In this document: positions 54,036 to 63,970 of the stretch, piece by piece
How positions within the stretch are numbered: position 1 is the first letter of the stretch
Layout: each line of letters begins with the position of its first letter
NCBI RefSeq assembly: GCF_021532625.1
Contig: NZ_JAKGAR010000003.1
Location: 722,459-786,458 of the forward strand
Origin: Octadecabacter algicola
Lineage (GTDB): Bacteria > Pseudomonadota > Alphaproteobacteria > Rhodobacterales > Rhodobacteraceae
Length of the DNA: 64,000 nt
Reading direction: 5' to 3'
Position numbers and translations under genes: made by a program
The notes under the pieces: generated by a model
Databases searched by the model: none
Told to the model about the DNA's origin: nothing
What the model saw: the letters and a program-made list of their open reading frames with translations, nothing else

Positions 54036-56654
54036 ATGAATCTTGAAAAATTCACTGAACGGTCACGCGGTTTTATTCAGGCCGCACAGACCATTGCAAT
54101 GCGCGAAAGCCATCAGCGGCTCGCGCCTGAACACCTACTCAAAGCTTTGCTGGATGACGATCAGGGGCTCGCTGCGAACCTGATCAATGCATCCGGCGGT
54201 GACGCAGCACTTGTTCTTCAAAACGTCGACATCGCTATGGCCAAACTGCCGCAAGTGTCCGGTGACGCTGCGCAGACCTATATGGATGGCACGACCGGTA
54301 AGATTCTTGCCGAAGCAGAAAAGTTGGCCAGCAAGGCCGGCGATAGCTTTGTGCCGGTCGAACGTATTTTGATGGCGCTTGCGATGGTGAAATCGAAAGC
54401 CAAAGACGCGCTTGATGCCGGTAAGGTCACAGCCCAAGGGCTGAACGCTGCGATTAATGACATTCGCAAGGGCCGCACCGCTGATACGGCGAATGCCGAA
54501 GAAGGCTATGATGCACTAAAGAAATATGCGCTCGACCTGACCGCACGTGCGCGCGAAGGCAAGATTGACCCGATCATCGGTCGTGACGAAGAAATTCGTC
54601 GCGCTATGCAGGTTTTGTCACGTCGTACAAAGAACAACCCTGTTCTGATCGGGGAGCCTGGCGTTGGTAAAACGGCGATTGCCGAGGGGTTGGCATTGAG
54701 GATCGTAGACGGCGATGTGCCAGAATCCCTGCGCAATAAATCGCTTTTGTCGCTAGACATGGGCGCATTGATTGCTGGTGCAAAATATCGCGGCGAATTT
54801 GAAGAACGCCTCAAGGCCGTTCTCAACGAAGTTACCGAAGCCGCTGGCGAAGTGATCCTGTTTATCGACGAAATGCACACGCTTGTGGGCGCGGGCAAAG
54901 GCGACGGCGCGATGGATGCCGCCAACCTGATTAAACCCGCTCTGGCGCGCGGTGAATTGCACTGTATCGGTGCGACAACGTTGGACGAGTATCGCAAATA
55001 CGTTGAAAAGGACGCGGCCCTTGCCCGTCGTTTCCAGCCGCTTGTGGTGCAAGAACCGACCGTCGAAGACACGGTTTCCATTCTGCGGGGTATCAAGGAG
55101 AAATACGAACTTCACCACGGTGTGCGGATTTCTGACAGCGCCTTGGTGAGCGCCGCGACCCTGTCGCATCGTTATATCACCGACCGTTTCTTGCCCGATA
55201 AAGCAATTGACCTTGTAGACGAGGCGGCCAGCCGTTTGCGGATGGAAGTCGACTCTAAACCGGAAGAGCTTGATGCGCTTGATCGTCAGATCATGCAGCT
55301 TCAAATCGAAGCCGAAGCTCTGCGTCTTGAGGATGATCAAGCGTCGAAAGATCGCCTTGAAACTCTTGAGGGTGAGTTGTCGAACTTGCAGGAAAAATCG
55401 GCAAGCATGACGGCGAAATGGCAGGCAGAACGCGATAAGCTCGAAGGGGCGCGTGGGCTGAAAGAACAGCTGGATCGTGCTCGCGCTGAATTGGACATCG
55501 CAAAACGCGAAGGCAATCTGCAAAAAGCGGGTGAGCTGTCTTATGGCGTGATTCCTGACCTCGAAAAGCAACTTGGCGAAGCCGAGGAGCAAAGCGATGA
55601 AGGGCCTCTCGTCGAAGAAGCCGTACGTCCCGAGCAAATCGCGAGCGTGGTCGAGCGTTGGACAGGGGTACCTGTCGCTAAGATGCTGGAAGGCGAACGC
55701 GAAAAACTGCTGCGCATGGAAGATGGGCTGCATAAACGCGTTATCGGGCAGAACTCTGCTGTGAAAGCCGTGGCGAATGCCGTGCGCCGCGCGCGTGCTG
55801 GATTGAATGACGAGAACCGCCCCCTTGGGTCGTTCTTGTTCCTTGGGCCAACCGGTGTCGGTAAGACCGAGCTGACCAAAGCGGTGGCCGAGTTCCTGTT
55901 CGACGATGACAACGCCATGGTTCGGATCGATATGTCTGAGTTCATGGAGAAGCACGCCGTGGCACGTCTGATTGGTGCGCCTCCGGGATACGTTGGGTAT
56001 GAAGAAGGCGGTGTGTTGACCGAAGCGGTTCGCAGACGCCCCTATCAGGTGATCCTGTTTGACGAAGTCGAAAAAGCCCACCCCGATGTGTTTAACGTTC
56101 TGTTGCAGGTTCTCGATGACGGTGTTCTGACCGATGGTCAGGGTCGCACTGTGGACTTCAAGCAAACGCTGATCATCCTGACGTCCAACCTTGGGTCGCA
56201 AGCGCTCAGCCAGTTGCCAGAAGGATCGGACGCGAGCGACGCCAAGCGCGATGTGATGAATGCGGTGCGGGCACACTTTAGGCCCGAGTTCCTCAACCGT
56301 CTGGACGAAACCGTCATCTTTGACCGTCTCGCACGGGATGACATGGACGGGATCGTCGACATCCAGATGGCACGTCTGCTCAAGCGTTTGGCCGCTCGCA
56401 AGATCACGCTCGATCTTGATGAAGGGGCGCGCAAATGGTTGGCCGACGAAGGCTATGACCCTGTGTTCGGGGCGCGGCCTTTAAAGAGGGTGATCCAACG
56501 TGCCTTGCAGGATCCATTGGCAGAAATGCTGCTGGCGGGTGATGTGAAAGACGGTAGCACTGTTTCGGTTTCCGCAGGAGCTGACGGGCTTTTGGTTGGC
56601 GACCGCGTTAGTGAATCCAACCGTCCAAAACCAGATGATGCTGTGGTTCACTAA
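54036..56654 (+). CDS. clpB: ATP-dependent disaggregase ClpB
   Basis: 872 residues, full length: N domain (1-145), first AAA+ domain with GEPGVGKT 206-213, coiled-coil middle domain (about 400-520) and second AAA+ domain with GPTGVGKT near 606-613. It threads aggregated proteins through its pore together with DnaK. Start ATG after GAAGGAGAGACCAC. An RpoH-type promoter lies upstream and a terminator follows. An internal start for the short isoform (ClpB-95) would fall near residue 150; none was checked. Confidence 0.97.
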   Translation: MNLEKFTERSRGFIQAAQTIAMRESHQRLAPEHLLKALLDDDQGLAANLINASGGDAALVLQNVDIAMAKLPQVSGDAAQTYMDGTTGKILAEAEKLASKAGDSFVPVERILMALAMVKSKAKDALDAGKVTAQGLNAAINDIRKGRTADTANAEEGYDALKKYALDLTARAREGKIDPIIGRDEEIRRAMQVLSRRTKNNPVLIGEPGVGKTAIAEGLALRIVDGDVPESLRNKSLLSLDMGALIAGAKYRGEFEERLKAVLNEVTEAAGEVILFIDEMHTLVGAGKGDGAMDAANLIKPALARGELHCIGATTLDEYRKYVEKDAALARRFQPLVVQEPTVEDTVSILRGIKEKYELHHGVRISDSALVSAATLSHRYITDRFLPDKAIDLVDEAASRLRMEVDSKPEELDALDRQIMQLQIEAEALRLEDDQASKDRLETLEGELSNLQEKSASMTAKWQAERDKLEGARGLKEQLDRARAELDIAKREGNLQKAGELSYGVIPDLEKQLGEAEEQSDEGPLVEEAVRPEQIASVVERWTGVPVAKMLEGEREKLLRMEDGLHKRVIGQNSAVKAVANAVRRARAGLNDENRPLGSFLFLGPTGVGKTELTKAVAEFLFDDDNAMVRIDMSEFMEKHAVARLIGAPPGYVGYEEGGVLTEAVRRRPYQVILFDEVEKAHPDVFNVLLQVLDDGVLTDGQGRTVDFKQTLIILTSNLGSQALSQLPEGSDASDAKRDVMNAVRAHFRPEFLNRLDETVIFDRLARDDMDGIVDIQMARLLKRLAARKITLDLDEGARKWLADEGYDPVFGARPLKRVIQRALQDPLAEMLLAGDVKDGSTVSVSAGADGLLVGDRVSESNRPKPDDAVVH

Positions 56655-56680
56655 GCACTGGCATTTCAACACGACAAAAA

Positions 56681-56709
56681 AGTCCCTCAGCTTTGCTGGG
56701 GGGCTTTTT
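56681..56709 (+). terminator. Rho-independent terminator of clpB
   Basis: AGTCCCTCAGC pairs with GCTGGGGGGCT over 11 bp (two G-T) around a TTT loop, followed by TTTTT. Confidence 0.88.
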
Positions 56710-56824
56710 ACTTTTTAGGCAAGTGGTAAGGCTGGCGGCCACCGATGCGAGCATATCCCACGAGTGTGCAGGCGGCGCAGGCCGCGCGTTTTGTAGTTCC
56801 GAAATGCTGTGCTAGGGTCAAAGG

Positions 56825-56989
56825 ATGGATGGAACCACACTTATTTTCTATGCAGTTGTTTGCGGTTGCTTGAGCGTCGTTGCGCCTAAATTTCCGGGCT
56901 TTTCAGTCCGGCTCGGTGTGGGCGCAGCTGTGGGCATATTGGCGGCGAGTGTGCTTCCATACATCCAAAATATTATGAACGGGTATTAA
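56825..56989 (+). CDS. Small membrane peptide, 54 residues, unknown
   Basis: ATG 56825 to TAA 56989. The product begins MDGTTLIFYAVVCGCLSVVA and ends PYIQNIMNGY: two hydrophobic helices (about 5-20 and 31-46) split by PKFPGFSVR. AGGG lies seven bases before the start. The stop interlocks with the converging MBL gene stop (56986-56989). Third-position bias and the two-helix design favour a real gene, but there is no recognised family. Confidence 0.5.
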   Translation: MDGTTLIFYAVVCGCLSVVAPKFPGFSVRLGVGAAVGILAASVLPYIQNIMNGY

Positions 56990-57846
56990 GTCGTCAGGGT
57001 AACGCCATCGGTGCCGATCTGAAACCGCCCGTTGAAATGTTTCCGAATTTCCGCGACCCAATGGGCTTCGGTAAAATCAGGATCTCCGTCCGGAACCATA
57101 TGGGTTAGCGCGAGTTGTTTGACGCCCGCGTCTTGCGCGATGCGGCCTACGTCTTCGGCGCTGGTGTGGCTGCGTAGAATATGGGTGCGAAGACGGTCGT
57201 CGCCATTTGTCATTCGCGCCACGAGGGCTTCGACCCCTTCGATCAACATTGCTTCGTGCACAAGGATGTCGGCACTTTCGGCAAAATCGATCATTTCGGG
57301 CATAAAGGCTGTGTCACCTGACACAACAATGCGTTTTCCAGCACAATCAAATCGCAGGGCGTAGGTGTCATGGATGGGCGGGTGGAGGTTGCGCATCGCT
57401 TGCAGGGATACGTCGCCAATTGCGGTTGGACCATCCGTGATCACTTCGATCTCGGCCAGTGGTGCGAGAGGGCAGCGGCCCTCATCGTCTTGGCGAAGTT
57501 TGATGTCGAAAGCCATCGAAGACAAAAAACCGTCCCAATAGGCCTGCAAACCCTCAGGGCCGATAACGCGAATGGGGCGGTTCAACCCAGCTGTCCACGC
57601 GGTGTGAAAGAAAGGCCCAAGCTCGAGGTAGTGATCCGAGTGTAGGTGGGTGATAACGATGCAATCTATCCCCGTCAGTGGCACGCCAGCATCACAAATC
57701 CCGCGGGTGCAACCAAGCCCTGCATCGATCAGGATGGTCTGCCCGCCCATGCGTAACAGATTGGATGTCGGCATGTTTGATCCGGGCCGAATAGCGGGTC
57801 CGCCTTTTACACCCATCAAGGTGATTGACGATGTCATTGCTGTCAA
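56986..57846 (-). CDS. MBL-fold metallo-hydrolase (RNase Z-like)
   Basis: 286 residues. Zinc motif THLHSDH with H67, H69, D71, H72, then further ligands in VSGDTAF and LTHMVPDGDPDF. The shape matches RNase Z-like or arylsulfatase-type hydrolases, substrate unknown. First codon is TTG 57846, with GGAAAG eight bases upstream and overlap of the previous stop; ATG 57837 is the other choice. Coupled to the 108-residue gene upstream. Confidence 0.88.
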   Translation of the reverse strand: MTAMTSSITLMGVKGGPAIRPGSNMPTSNLLRMGGQTILIDAGLGCTRGICDAGVPLTGIDCIVITHLHSDHYLELGPFFHTAWTAGLNRPIRVIGPEGLQAYWDGFLSSMAFDIKLRQDDEGRCPLAPLAEIEVITDGPTAIGDVSLQAMRNLHPPIHDTYALRFDCAGKRIVVSGDTAFMPEMIDFAESADILVHEAMLIEGVEALVARMTNGDDRLRTHILRSHTSAEDVGRIAQDAGVKQLALTHMVPDGDPDFTEAHWVAEIRKHFNGRFQIGTDGVTLTT

Positions 57847-58169
57847 ATGAGCGACTTTCCGGCGATCTTTGCGGCACGGAGTGGCAAAGCCTTTTGCAAT
57901 ACGTTGACCGAGATCGGTCCTGTGGCATGCAATGTAGCCTGCAGATCCATCATCGACCGTCTAACTGGGCTTGGACCTGAGGTTAGATTGGGAATTGGGG
58001 CCGTGCGCTGGTGTTGCTGATCGGAGCGCGTCAGCTTTCCAAGCGGATCGATCCCGCCGTCTCTTGGGGGTTGAGGCGCGTCACGCCGATGCACACGCTT
58101 GAAACGGGTTAATAGCTTGTTGGGATCAACCTCAGCTTCGTGCTTCTTTGACTTAAAAAGACGATTCAT
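57843..58169 (-). CDS. Hypothetical protein, 108 residues
   Basis: Basic, proline-rich and probably disordered at the front (MNRLFKSKKHEAEVDPNKLL...), with a small helical C-terminus VLQKALPLRAAKIAGKSLI. No domain recognised. Overlaps the MBL hydrolase start by 4 bases, so it may assist or regulate it. The ATG follows GGAGACGCA. Confidence 0.62.
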   Translation of the reverse strand: MNRLFKSKKHEAEVDPNKLLTRFKRVHRRDAPQPPRDGGIDPLGKLTRSDQQHQRTAPIPNLTSGPSPVRRSMMDLQATLHATGPISVNVLQKALPLRAAKIAGKSLI

Positions 58170-58295
58170 TGCGTCTCCAGTATTGCGTTACCGATTTTGG
58201 TTCACGGCTCACAATTAACGATAAATCTGCCTTCAATGGGGTGATTTTGAAGCACAATAAGGCAAAAAACTGGCAATGTGTGGTGTTCTTACACC

Positions 58296-59075
58296 TTATT
58301 CGCCCATTTCATCCGCTGTTTCAGTTGTTTTTCTCAACGACGGAAGACCGACGCCCGTCGCTTCGAACCCGCCATCGACGGCGATTGTCTGACCCGTCAT
58401 ATAGCTGGCCTTGTCGGACACCAAGAAGGCGATGACTTCACCGATTTCATTCTCGGTCCCATAGCGGTTCAGCGGAATTGCATCGTGATAGGCGTCGATA
58501 ATGTCTTGCGAGTGGACGGCCATCGCGAGCTTCGTGCGCACTGGGCCGGGGCATACTGTATTGGCTCGGACGCCATATTCACCAAGCTCGGCGGCTTGCT
58601 GGAGTGTGAGTTGGATCACCGCAGCCTTAGATGTGCCATAGGCGACGCGGAGCGTTGACGCGCGAAGGCCTGAAATACTGGCGATATTTACAATGGCACC
58701 TTTGGTTTTCTTGAGCGCGGGAATAGCCGCCTGCGAACACAGGAACACGCCGTCCAGATTGGTTTCCATGACCGTTTTCCAACGGCTGAAATCGGTTGCC
58801 TCTATCGGGCCAAAATCGGCGACACCTGCATTGTTTATCAATGCATCAATTCGTCCGAAATGGCGCAGCGTTTCAGTAACCATGCCATCTACGGCAACGG
58901 GATCTGACACATCGCAATCAATGCCATGTACGTTGGTTCTTGTATTTATAGCGTCGGCGAGAGCACCACCGTCGCGATCGACCATCGCGACCTGCCAGCC
59001 TTGTGACAAAAGGATGTCGGTCGTTGCCAACCCAATGCCGCGCGCGGCCCCTGTGATAATTGCTGTTTTGGTCAT
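58296..59075 (-). CDS. SDR family oxidoreductase
   Basis: 259 residues, classical short-chain dehydrogenase. TGAARGIG (8-15) binds the cofactor, NNAGV is at 81-85, and the catalytic set is S133, Y146 and K150 (YGTSK). D34 after the second strand suggests NAD(H) preference. Substrate unknown. The promoter region upstream carries inverted repeats (59140-59189). Confidence 0.92.
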   Translation of the reverse strand: MTKTAIITGAARGIGLATTDILLSQGWQVAMVDRDGGALADAINTRTNVHGIDCDVSDPVAVDGMVTETLRHFGRIDALINNAGVADFGPIEATDFSRWKTVMETNLDGVFLCSQAAIPALKKTKGAIVNIASISGLRASTLRVAYGTSKAAVIQLTLQQAAELGEYGVRANTVCPGPVRTKLAMAVHSQDIIDAYHDAIPLNRYGTENEIGEVIAFLVSDKASYMTGQTIAVDGGFEATGVGLPSLRKTTETADEMGE

Positions 59076-59139
59076 GGTTAGCCCTCGTGAAACCGCACAG
59101 TGGCAAGTGAACGACAGGGAGTAAACAGCTATCCTAGCC

Positions 59140-59189
59140 CGATAGGCTCAACTGCGCCATATTGTTGACAATTTTTGGCCAGCCTATCG
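59140..59189. repeat. Inverted repeat in the SDR/GltB-like divergent region
   Basis: CGATAGGCT (59140-59148) and AGCCTATCG (59181-59189) are perfect inverses 32 bases apart; an extra CTATC lies at 59129-59133. TTGACA (59165-59170) sits between them. Operator-like layout for the divergent genes; no regulator known. Confidence 0.4.
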
Positions 59190-59313
59190 CCATAGAGTAG
59201 AGTGTCCTTAACACTAGGGAAAGCAAAAGTTCTCAATTACGTGAAGCGGTTGACCGATTGCTAGCCATTCTATTGTCTGTACTCTAACGGTTTCCAAAAA
59301 TAGGCGATTTCCA

Positions 59314-60792
59314 ATGTTTTCCAGTTTCTCGATGTCCGTTTTTGAAGGTCTCGCTGTGGCTTTCATCCTCATTGTCGGGGCCGTCATTCTATTGGTTCTC
59401 GTGCTCGGAATTATTGATCGCACCCAGACCGAGGATGCGATCCGTCGCAATTATCCAGTGGTTGGCAGGTTTCGTTATCTGTTCTCTGCGCTGGGCGAGT
59501 TTTTCCGCCAATACTTCTTTGCCATGGATCGCGAAGAGCTGCCGTTCAACCGCGCGCAAAGGGATTGGGTGAAACATACAGCGGATGGGGGCAGTAGCAC
59601 TTTGGCGTTTGGATCGACTCGCAATCTGTCTATTCCCGGTACGCCAATCTTTACCAATGCTGCATTTCCGCCCTTGGACAATCAATTTGCCAGCACCGAG
59701 AAACTGGTTATCGGGCCGAACACCCGCGTGCCCTATGAGGCAAAGTCTATCTTCAACTTGTCAGGCATGTCCTATGGGGCAATCTCAAAGCCGGCAGTGC
59801 AGGCGCTGTCAAAAGGCTGCGCCGCTGCGGGCATCTGGATGAACACTGGCGAGGGCGGACTGTCACCCTATCACTTGGAAGGTGACTGCGACATCGTCTT
59901 TCAGATGGGTACCGCGAAGTTCGGCGTGCGGGATGCGGATGGCGCATTGGACGACGAAAAGCTGCGCAAAGTGGCGGAAACGCCACAAGTCAAAATGATT
60001 GAGATTAAGCTCGCTCAGGGGGCTAAACCCGGTAAGGGTGGCATCCTTCCGGCCGCCAAGATCAGTGCTGAGATCGCAGAGATTCGTGGCCTACCTAAGG
60101 GACAAGACGGAATCAGCCCGAACCGCCATGCGGAAGTAGACGACTGGGATGACCTGCTCGATTTTATTGCCCACGTGCGCGAGGTGTCGGGCCTGCCGAC
60201 GGGAATCAAAACCGTTCTCGGGTCAGAGGCCGCTATGGCGGAGTTCTTTGATGTGATCGTTGCACGTGGCGTTGAGTCCGCTCCGGATTTCATCACGCTT
60301 GATGGGGGCGAAGGCGGCACAGGGGCTGCGCCGATGCCGTTGATGGATTTGGTGGGCGTGTCGATCCGCGAAGCTTTACCTCTGGTGACCGCATTGCGTA
60401 ATGAGCGTGGCCTCAAGGATCGTATCCGTGTCGTGGCTTCGGGCAAACTGGTTAACCCCGGTGATATTGCTTGGGCGCTTTGTGCAGGCGCTGATTTTGT
60501 GACTTCTGCGCGGGGGTTCATGTTTAGCCTTGGCTGCATTCAAGCACTTAAATGTAACAAGAACACATGCCCAACAGGGATCACCACACACGACCCTCGG
60601 TTTCAAAAAGGTCTCGTGCCGGCAGAAAAATGGGAACACGTTGCCGCCTACGCCAAAGGAATCGTCAAAGAAGTCGAAACCATTGCCCATTCTGTAGGTG
60701 TGCCGGAACCGCGCAAAATGCGCCGCGATCACGTGCGGATTGTTCAGCCTGACGGCACGAGCACACCGCTTTCGGTGCTTTATCCGTCATAA
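59314..60792 (+). CDS. FMN-binding glutamate synthase-like protein, membrane-anchored
   Basis: 492 residues. N-terminal membrane helix (about 13-33), then the FMN/Fe-S synthase domain of GltB without the glutaminase or linker domains. SGMSYGAISKPAVQALSKG binds FMN/2-oxoglutarate, and C408-x5-C414-x4-C419 is the exact 3Fe-4S pattern. These stand-alone GltB-like proteins are of uncertain role, since they cannot take ammonia from glutamine. A long leader (about 240 bases) with inverted repeats precedes it. Confidence 0.9.
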   Translation: MFSSFSMSVFEGLAVAFILIVGAVILLVLVLGIIDRTQTEDAIRRNYPVVGRFRYLFSALGEFFRQYFFAMDREELPFNRAQRDWVKHTADGGSSTLAFGSTRNLSIPGTPIFTNAAFPPLDNQFASTEKLVIGPNTRVPYEAKSIFNLSGMSYGAISKPAVQALSKGCAAAGIWMNTGEGGLSPYHLEGDCDIVFQMGTAKFGVRDADGALDDEKLRKVAETPQVKMIEIKLAQGAKPGKGGILPAAKISAEIAEIRGLPKGQDGISPNRHAEVDDWDDLLDFIAHVREVSGLPTGIKTVLGSEAAMAEFFDVIVARGVESAPDFITLDGGEGGTGAAPMPLMDLVGVSIREALPLVTALRNERGLKDRIRVVASGKLVNPGDIAWALCAGADFVTSARGFMFSLGCIQALKCNKNTCPTGITTHDPRFQKGLVPAEKWEHVAAYAKGIVKEVETIAHSVGVPEPRKMRRDHVRIVQPDGTSTPLSVLYPS

Positions 60793-60848
60793 CCTTCTTC
60801 AAACGTTACAGTTCCCCCGCGCAGATGTGAGGCGGCTTCTAGTGACCT

Positions 60849-60877
60849 GTGATCACTCTTCCTTATATAGAGAGTGA
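60849..60877. promoter_or_regulatory. Palindromic elements at the msrPQ promoter
   Basis: GTGATCAC (60849-60856) is an 8-bp palindrome. Overlapping it, TCACTCT (60853-60859) and AGAGTGA (60871-60877) are a 7-bp inverted repeat around TATATA (60864-60869), a likely -10. A repressor or activator site for msrPQ is plausible. Confidence 0.4.
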
Positions 60878-60900
60878 AACTTGAAACGGAGAACGCCCCA

Positions 60901-61806
60901 ATGGCCCACCGCTGGACAAACACTTACACTGCTTCTGATGTCACACCGAAAGGCGTTTGGCTTAATCGCCGTGCCGTTTTGGCGGGGATGACGGGCCTTG
61001 CTGCTGCGGGCGGTCTTGCAGGGCAGGCGGCGGCGCAGCAAGCCCCACTTGAGCCGAACACGTTGGAAGAAATCACCAGCTACAATAACTTTTATGAATT
61101 CGGCACAGGCAAAGATGACCCCGCCAAGAATTCTGGCGACATGGTTACAGACCCTTGGGAAGTTACAATCGACGGTATGGTCGACAATCCGGGCACCTTT
61201 TCTTTGCAAGACTTGATTTCCGATATGACCATGGAAGAACGTATCTACCGTTTCCGTTGCGTTGAAGCATGGTCGATGGTTGTACCATGGAATGGTTTTG
61301 AATTGGCAGATCTGCTGGAAAAGGCGGGCGTTCAGTCCGGAGCGACCCATGTTGCATTTGAAACTGCTGTGATGCCGGAAGTCATGCCTGGTGTGCGCAA
61401 CCGAGTGATCGATTTCCCATATGTCGAAGGGCTGCGTTTGGATGAAGCCATGCACCCGCTCACGCTGATGGCGACCGGAATCTATGGCGAACCTTTGGCC
61501 AATCAGAACGGCGCGCCGATCCGGCTGGTGGTGCCGTGGAAGTATGGCTTCAAGTCGATTAAATCTATCGTGCGGATCACTTTGACCGACGAACAGCCAA
61601 AGGCCACATGGAATGACATCAATGCACGCGAATATGGCTTCTACAGTAATGTGAACCCAGAAGTGGACCACCCGCGCTGGTCACAAGCCTCTGAGCGTAT
61701 GATTGGCGGCGGGTTGTTTGCATCACGCCAAGACACGCTGATGTTCAACGGCTATCCCGAAGTTGCCAGCCTTTATGAAGGCATGGATTTGAGCGTAGAT
61801 TTCTAA
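60901..61806 (+). CDS. msrP: Periplasmic methionine sulfoxide reductase catalytic subunit MsrP
   Basis: 301 residues from ATG 60901 behind CGGAGAACGCCCC; an in-frame GTG at 60874 is unlikely. Twin-arginine signal with N22-R23-R24 and a cleavage zone near AAAQ (46). A molybdopterin-binding sulfite-oxidase-type domain follows; C120 in YRFRCVEAW is the molybdenum ligand. It reduces both R and S methionine sulfoxide in periplasmic proteins with electrons from MsrQ. TAATG overlap with msrQ. Confidence 0.95.
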   Translation: MAHRWTNTYTASDVTPKGVWLNRRAVLAGMTGLAAAGGLAGQAAAQQAPLEPNTLEEITSYNNFYEFGTGKDDPAKNSGDMVTDPWEVTIDGMVDNPGTFSLQDLISDMTMEERIYRFRCVEAWSMVVPWNGFELADLLEKAGVQSGATHVAFETAVMPEVMPGVRNRVIDFPYVEGLRLDEAMHPLTLMATGIYGEPLANQNGAPIRLVVPWKYGFKSIKSIVRITLTDEQPKATWNDINAREYGFYSNVNPEVDHPRWSQASERMIGGGLFASRQDTLMFNGYPEVASLYEGMDLSVDF

Positions 61807-62420
61807 TGATCGACACCATTAACGCCGCCGCCCGTAAGGTTCCTGCTTGGGTGCTCTATATCTTGCTGATCCTGCCGATCCCGTATCTGTTCTATAGTGC
61901 GGCGACGGGTGGGATGGGCGTTGAGCCGATCAACGCACTTGAGCGAGAGATAGGTGAGCTGTCGTTAAAGCTGATTATCTTTGGCCTGCTCATTACGCCA
62001 TTGCGTAAATACCTGAAGCTGAACCTGCTAAAGTTTCGCCGTGCCATCGGTGTCATGGCGTTTGTTTATGTCGCGGTGCATCTGGGCATTTGGGTGGTGT
62101 TGGATATGTCGCTGCGGTTTGACCAAATGTGGAGCGATATTTGGAAACGTCCTTATATCACTATCGGCATGGTCGCATTCGTCGCGATGATCCCGTTGGC
62201 GGTGACATCTAACAACCTGTCCGTTCGTAAGTTGGGGGGCGCGGCGTGGCGCAAGTTGCACAAGCTGGTTTATCCCATCGCGGTCCTTGGGGCGGTGCAC
62301 TTTATAATGGTGCAAAAGGTGTGGGAGGTTGAACCTATGGTTTATCTTGCGGTTGTCGTCGCCCTGATCGGGACCCGTTATGTACCGAACATTAAAGCTC
62401 GGCTGTCGACAAGCGTTTAG
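61806..62420 (+). CDS. msrQ: MsrQ, heme b membrane subunit of the MsrPQ system
   Basis: 204 residues, about six membrane helices of the ferric-reductase-like family. Conserved histidines in YVAVHLGIWVV and WRKLHKLVYP and AVHFIMVQ are the heme ligands. It carries electrons from the quinone pool or flavin reductase to MsrP across the membrane. Starts on the last base of the msrP stop. Confidence 0.94.
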   Translation: MIDTINAAARKVPAWVLYILLILPIPYLFYSAATGGMGVEPINALEREIGELSLKLIIFGLLITPLRKYLKLNLLKFRRAIGVMAFVYVAVHLGIWVVLDMSLRFDQMWSDIWKRPYITIGMVAFVAMIPLAVTSNNLSVRKLGGAAWRKLHKLVYPIAVLGAVHFIMVQKVWEVEPMVYLAVVVALIGTRYVPNIKARLSTSV

Positions 62421-62489
62421 GCTGCCGGTCTTTCAATCTTGAAATGCGAATTGACTGGTGTTCGCACCGGCGCCTGTTAGCGTCCGCCT

Positions 62490-63632
62490 ATGGATAATCG
62501 CACGACTAAAAAAGCCACGATCCTTATCATGGCACTCTTCTTTCTTCAGCCGATGGCTTTCGGTGCATGGCTGGCACTGATCCCTTATATAAAGGAAACG
62601 CTTGGCCTGTCGAAATCCGACCTTGCCCTAGCTTTGCTTGGAATGCCGATTGCACTGATCCCGACATTGCAGTTAGCCAGTCGGATCGTTGCCAAGATCG
62701 GGCCGCGTAAAACGTTTGCTTTTATGTTGCCGATACAGACAGCGGCGGTGCTTTTGCCGTTTATGGCCAGCGGCGTGGTAAGCTTGTTTCTATCCTTGGC
62801 GGTACTGGGCGCATTTGTGGCGTTCCTTGAGGTGGCGTTGAACACCTACGCTGGACGCCTAGAGAAATCCGCTGACCTTCACATCATGTCCAGATGCCAT
62901 GGTTTTTGGGCCTTGGGTGTCATGGCGGGATCATTGCTCGCGACTGTGTTGATTGTCGTTGGGCCAGCCTTGGGTGTTTTCCTTGTCGCTGCAATGTCGG
63001 CATTGATCGGTGTATGGGCCGGTTTGAGCCTGCCGCGCCTCTTGGGTGAAGAAGATAATGCATCCGTAAAACCCCAACGGCTTAGAGAAATGCCAAAAGC
63101 ACTCTTCGTTATCTCTCTCTTTGTATTGTGTGTGACCATGGTCGAAGGCGCGATGTCGGATTGGGCTGCGGTTTATCTCGCGGAACGCTGGGGAGGGATG
63201 TCCGAAGATGCAGGCATCGCGGTTTCCATCTTCGCGGGGTTCTTAGCCGTGGGGCGATTTGTCGGTGATGCGTTGCGACGCAGGTATGGGGCGCAGGCCA
63301 TCGCACGGCTGACTGTGAGCTTGGCGATTGCGGGAATTGCATGTCTAATATTGCCATTCGGTGTTGCAGCCGTTTTTGTCGGGTTCGCCTTAATCGGACT
63401 TGGAGTGTCGGTCGCCTTTCCATTGGGCATTTCTGCAGCGGCTGGGTTGGACAACACACATGAAGCACAGAACATCGCGACCATGGCGATGATTGGAATC
63501 TGCGGGATTCTGATCGGACCGCCCTTAATTGGCTTCGTGGCAGAGTCTTTTTCGCTTCGTGCTGCTTTTATGTGCCTGATTCCGGGGTTGATCCTATCTT
63601 TTTGGCTGTCGCGGATCTTTTCAAGGCAGTGA
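62490..63632 (+). CDS. MFS transporter
   Basis: 380 residues with twelve predicted helices. A GPRKTFAF loop at about 70-77 is the cytoplasmic MFS motif between helices 2 and 3, and RRYGAQAIARL is its repeat in the second half. The AWLALIPYIKETLGLSKSDLA start recalls the YbjJ group of proton-linked transporters (sugars or drugs). Substrate unknown. Starts 69 bases after msrQ but with a separate leader. Confidence 0.88.
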   Translation: MDNRTTKKATILIMALFFLQPMAFGAWLALIPYIKETLGLSKSDLALALLGMPIALIPTLQLASRIVAKIGPRKTFAFMLPIQTAAVLLPFMASGVVSLFLSLAVLGAFVAFLEVALNTYAGRLEKSADLHIMSRCHGFWALGVMAGSLLATVLIVVGPALGVFLVAAMSALIGVWAGLSLPRLLGEEDNASVKPQRLREMPKALFVISLFVLCVTMVEGAMSDWAAVYLAERWGGMSEDAGIAVSIFAGFLAVGRFVGDALRRRYGAQAIARLTVSLAIAGIACLILPFGVAAVFVGFALIGLGVSVAFPLGISAAAGLDNTHEAQNIATMAMIGICGILIGPPLIGFVAESFSLRAAFMCLIPGLILSFWLSRIFSRQ

Positions 63633-63941
63633 ATCGGGACTGAGTTCAGTGATATTTACGAAAACACGGCCACTTTCTCCCCTAAGTATCCGCTTCATTC
63701 GACTGAATCACGCGATTCAAATTTGGAAACGGTCGAAAGGGCGCGCCGATTCAGTGCGCGTTTCAGCCTGCCTTGTGCACATGTCTGTGGATAACGCAGC
63801 ATCTAGTGTTAGCGCCCCAAGCGCGAAGGTAACAAAATTACGAATGACCTAGGGTCGCACGTAGTTTTCGACAACCAAGGCTTTGAAATTCAACGAAAAA
63901 CAAGAAAATGACAGAAATGTGCATTTTCTTTAAAAAAGGGG
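63633..63941. other. Gene-free stretch at the right end
   Basis: No convincing gene. It holds one exact DnaA box, TGTGGATAA (63786-63794, reverse of TTATCCACA), and an AT-rich part with GAAAATG (63904-63910) and CATTTTC (63922-63928) as inverted repeats, just ahead of a promoter. An ATG-started reading at 63649-63852 looks spurious. Confidence 0.5.
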
Positions 63942-63970
63942 TTGCGGGTTTGGGTGACTGACCGTAGAAC
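63942..63970 (+). promoter_or_regulatory. Probable stable-RNA (rRNA-type) promoter reading out of the window
   Basis: -35 TTGCGG (63942-63947), 17-base spacer, -10 TAGAAC (63965-63970), preceded by an A/T-rich UP-like tract and followed by a C-rich start region. The layout is like rRNA or tRNA promoters of Rhodobacteraceae. What it drives lies beyond position 64000. Confidence 0.45.

Noticed and set aside
54753..56276. Long - strand reading frame (507 codons) opposite clpB
   Set aside because: Shadow of clpB codon structure; no ribosome site or domain.
63786..63794. Replication origin at the DnaA box
   Set aside because: A single box without clustered boxes, an unwinding element with repeats, or dnaA/parAB neighbours.
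63649..63852. 67-codon + strand reading frame at the right end
   Set aside because: Irregular composition, no ribosome site, no family, frame crosses promoter-like DNA.
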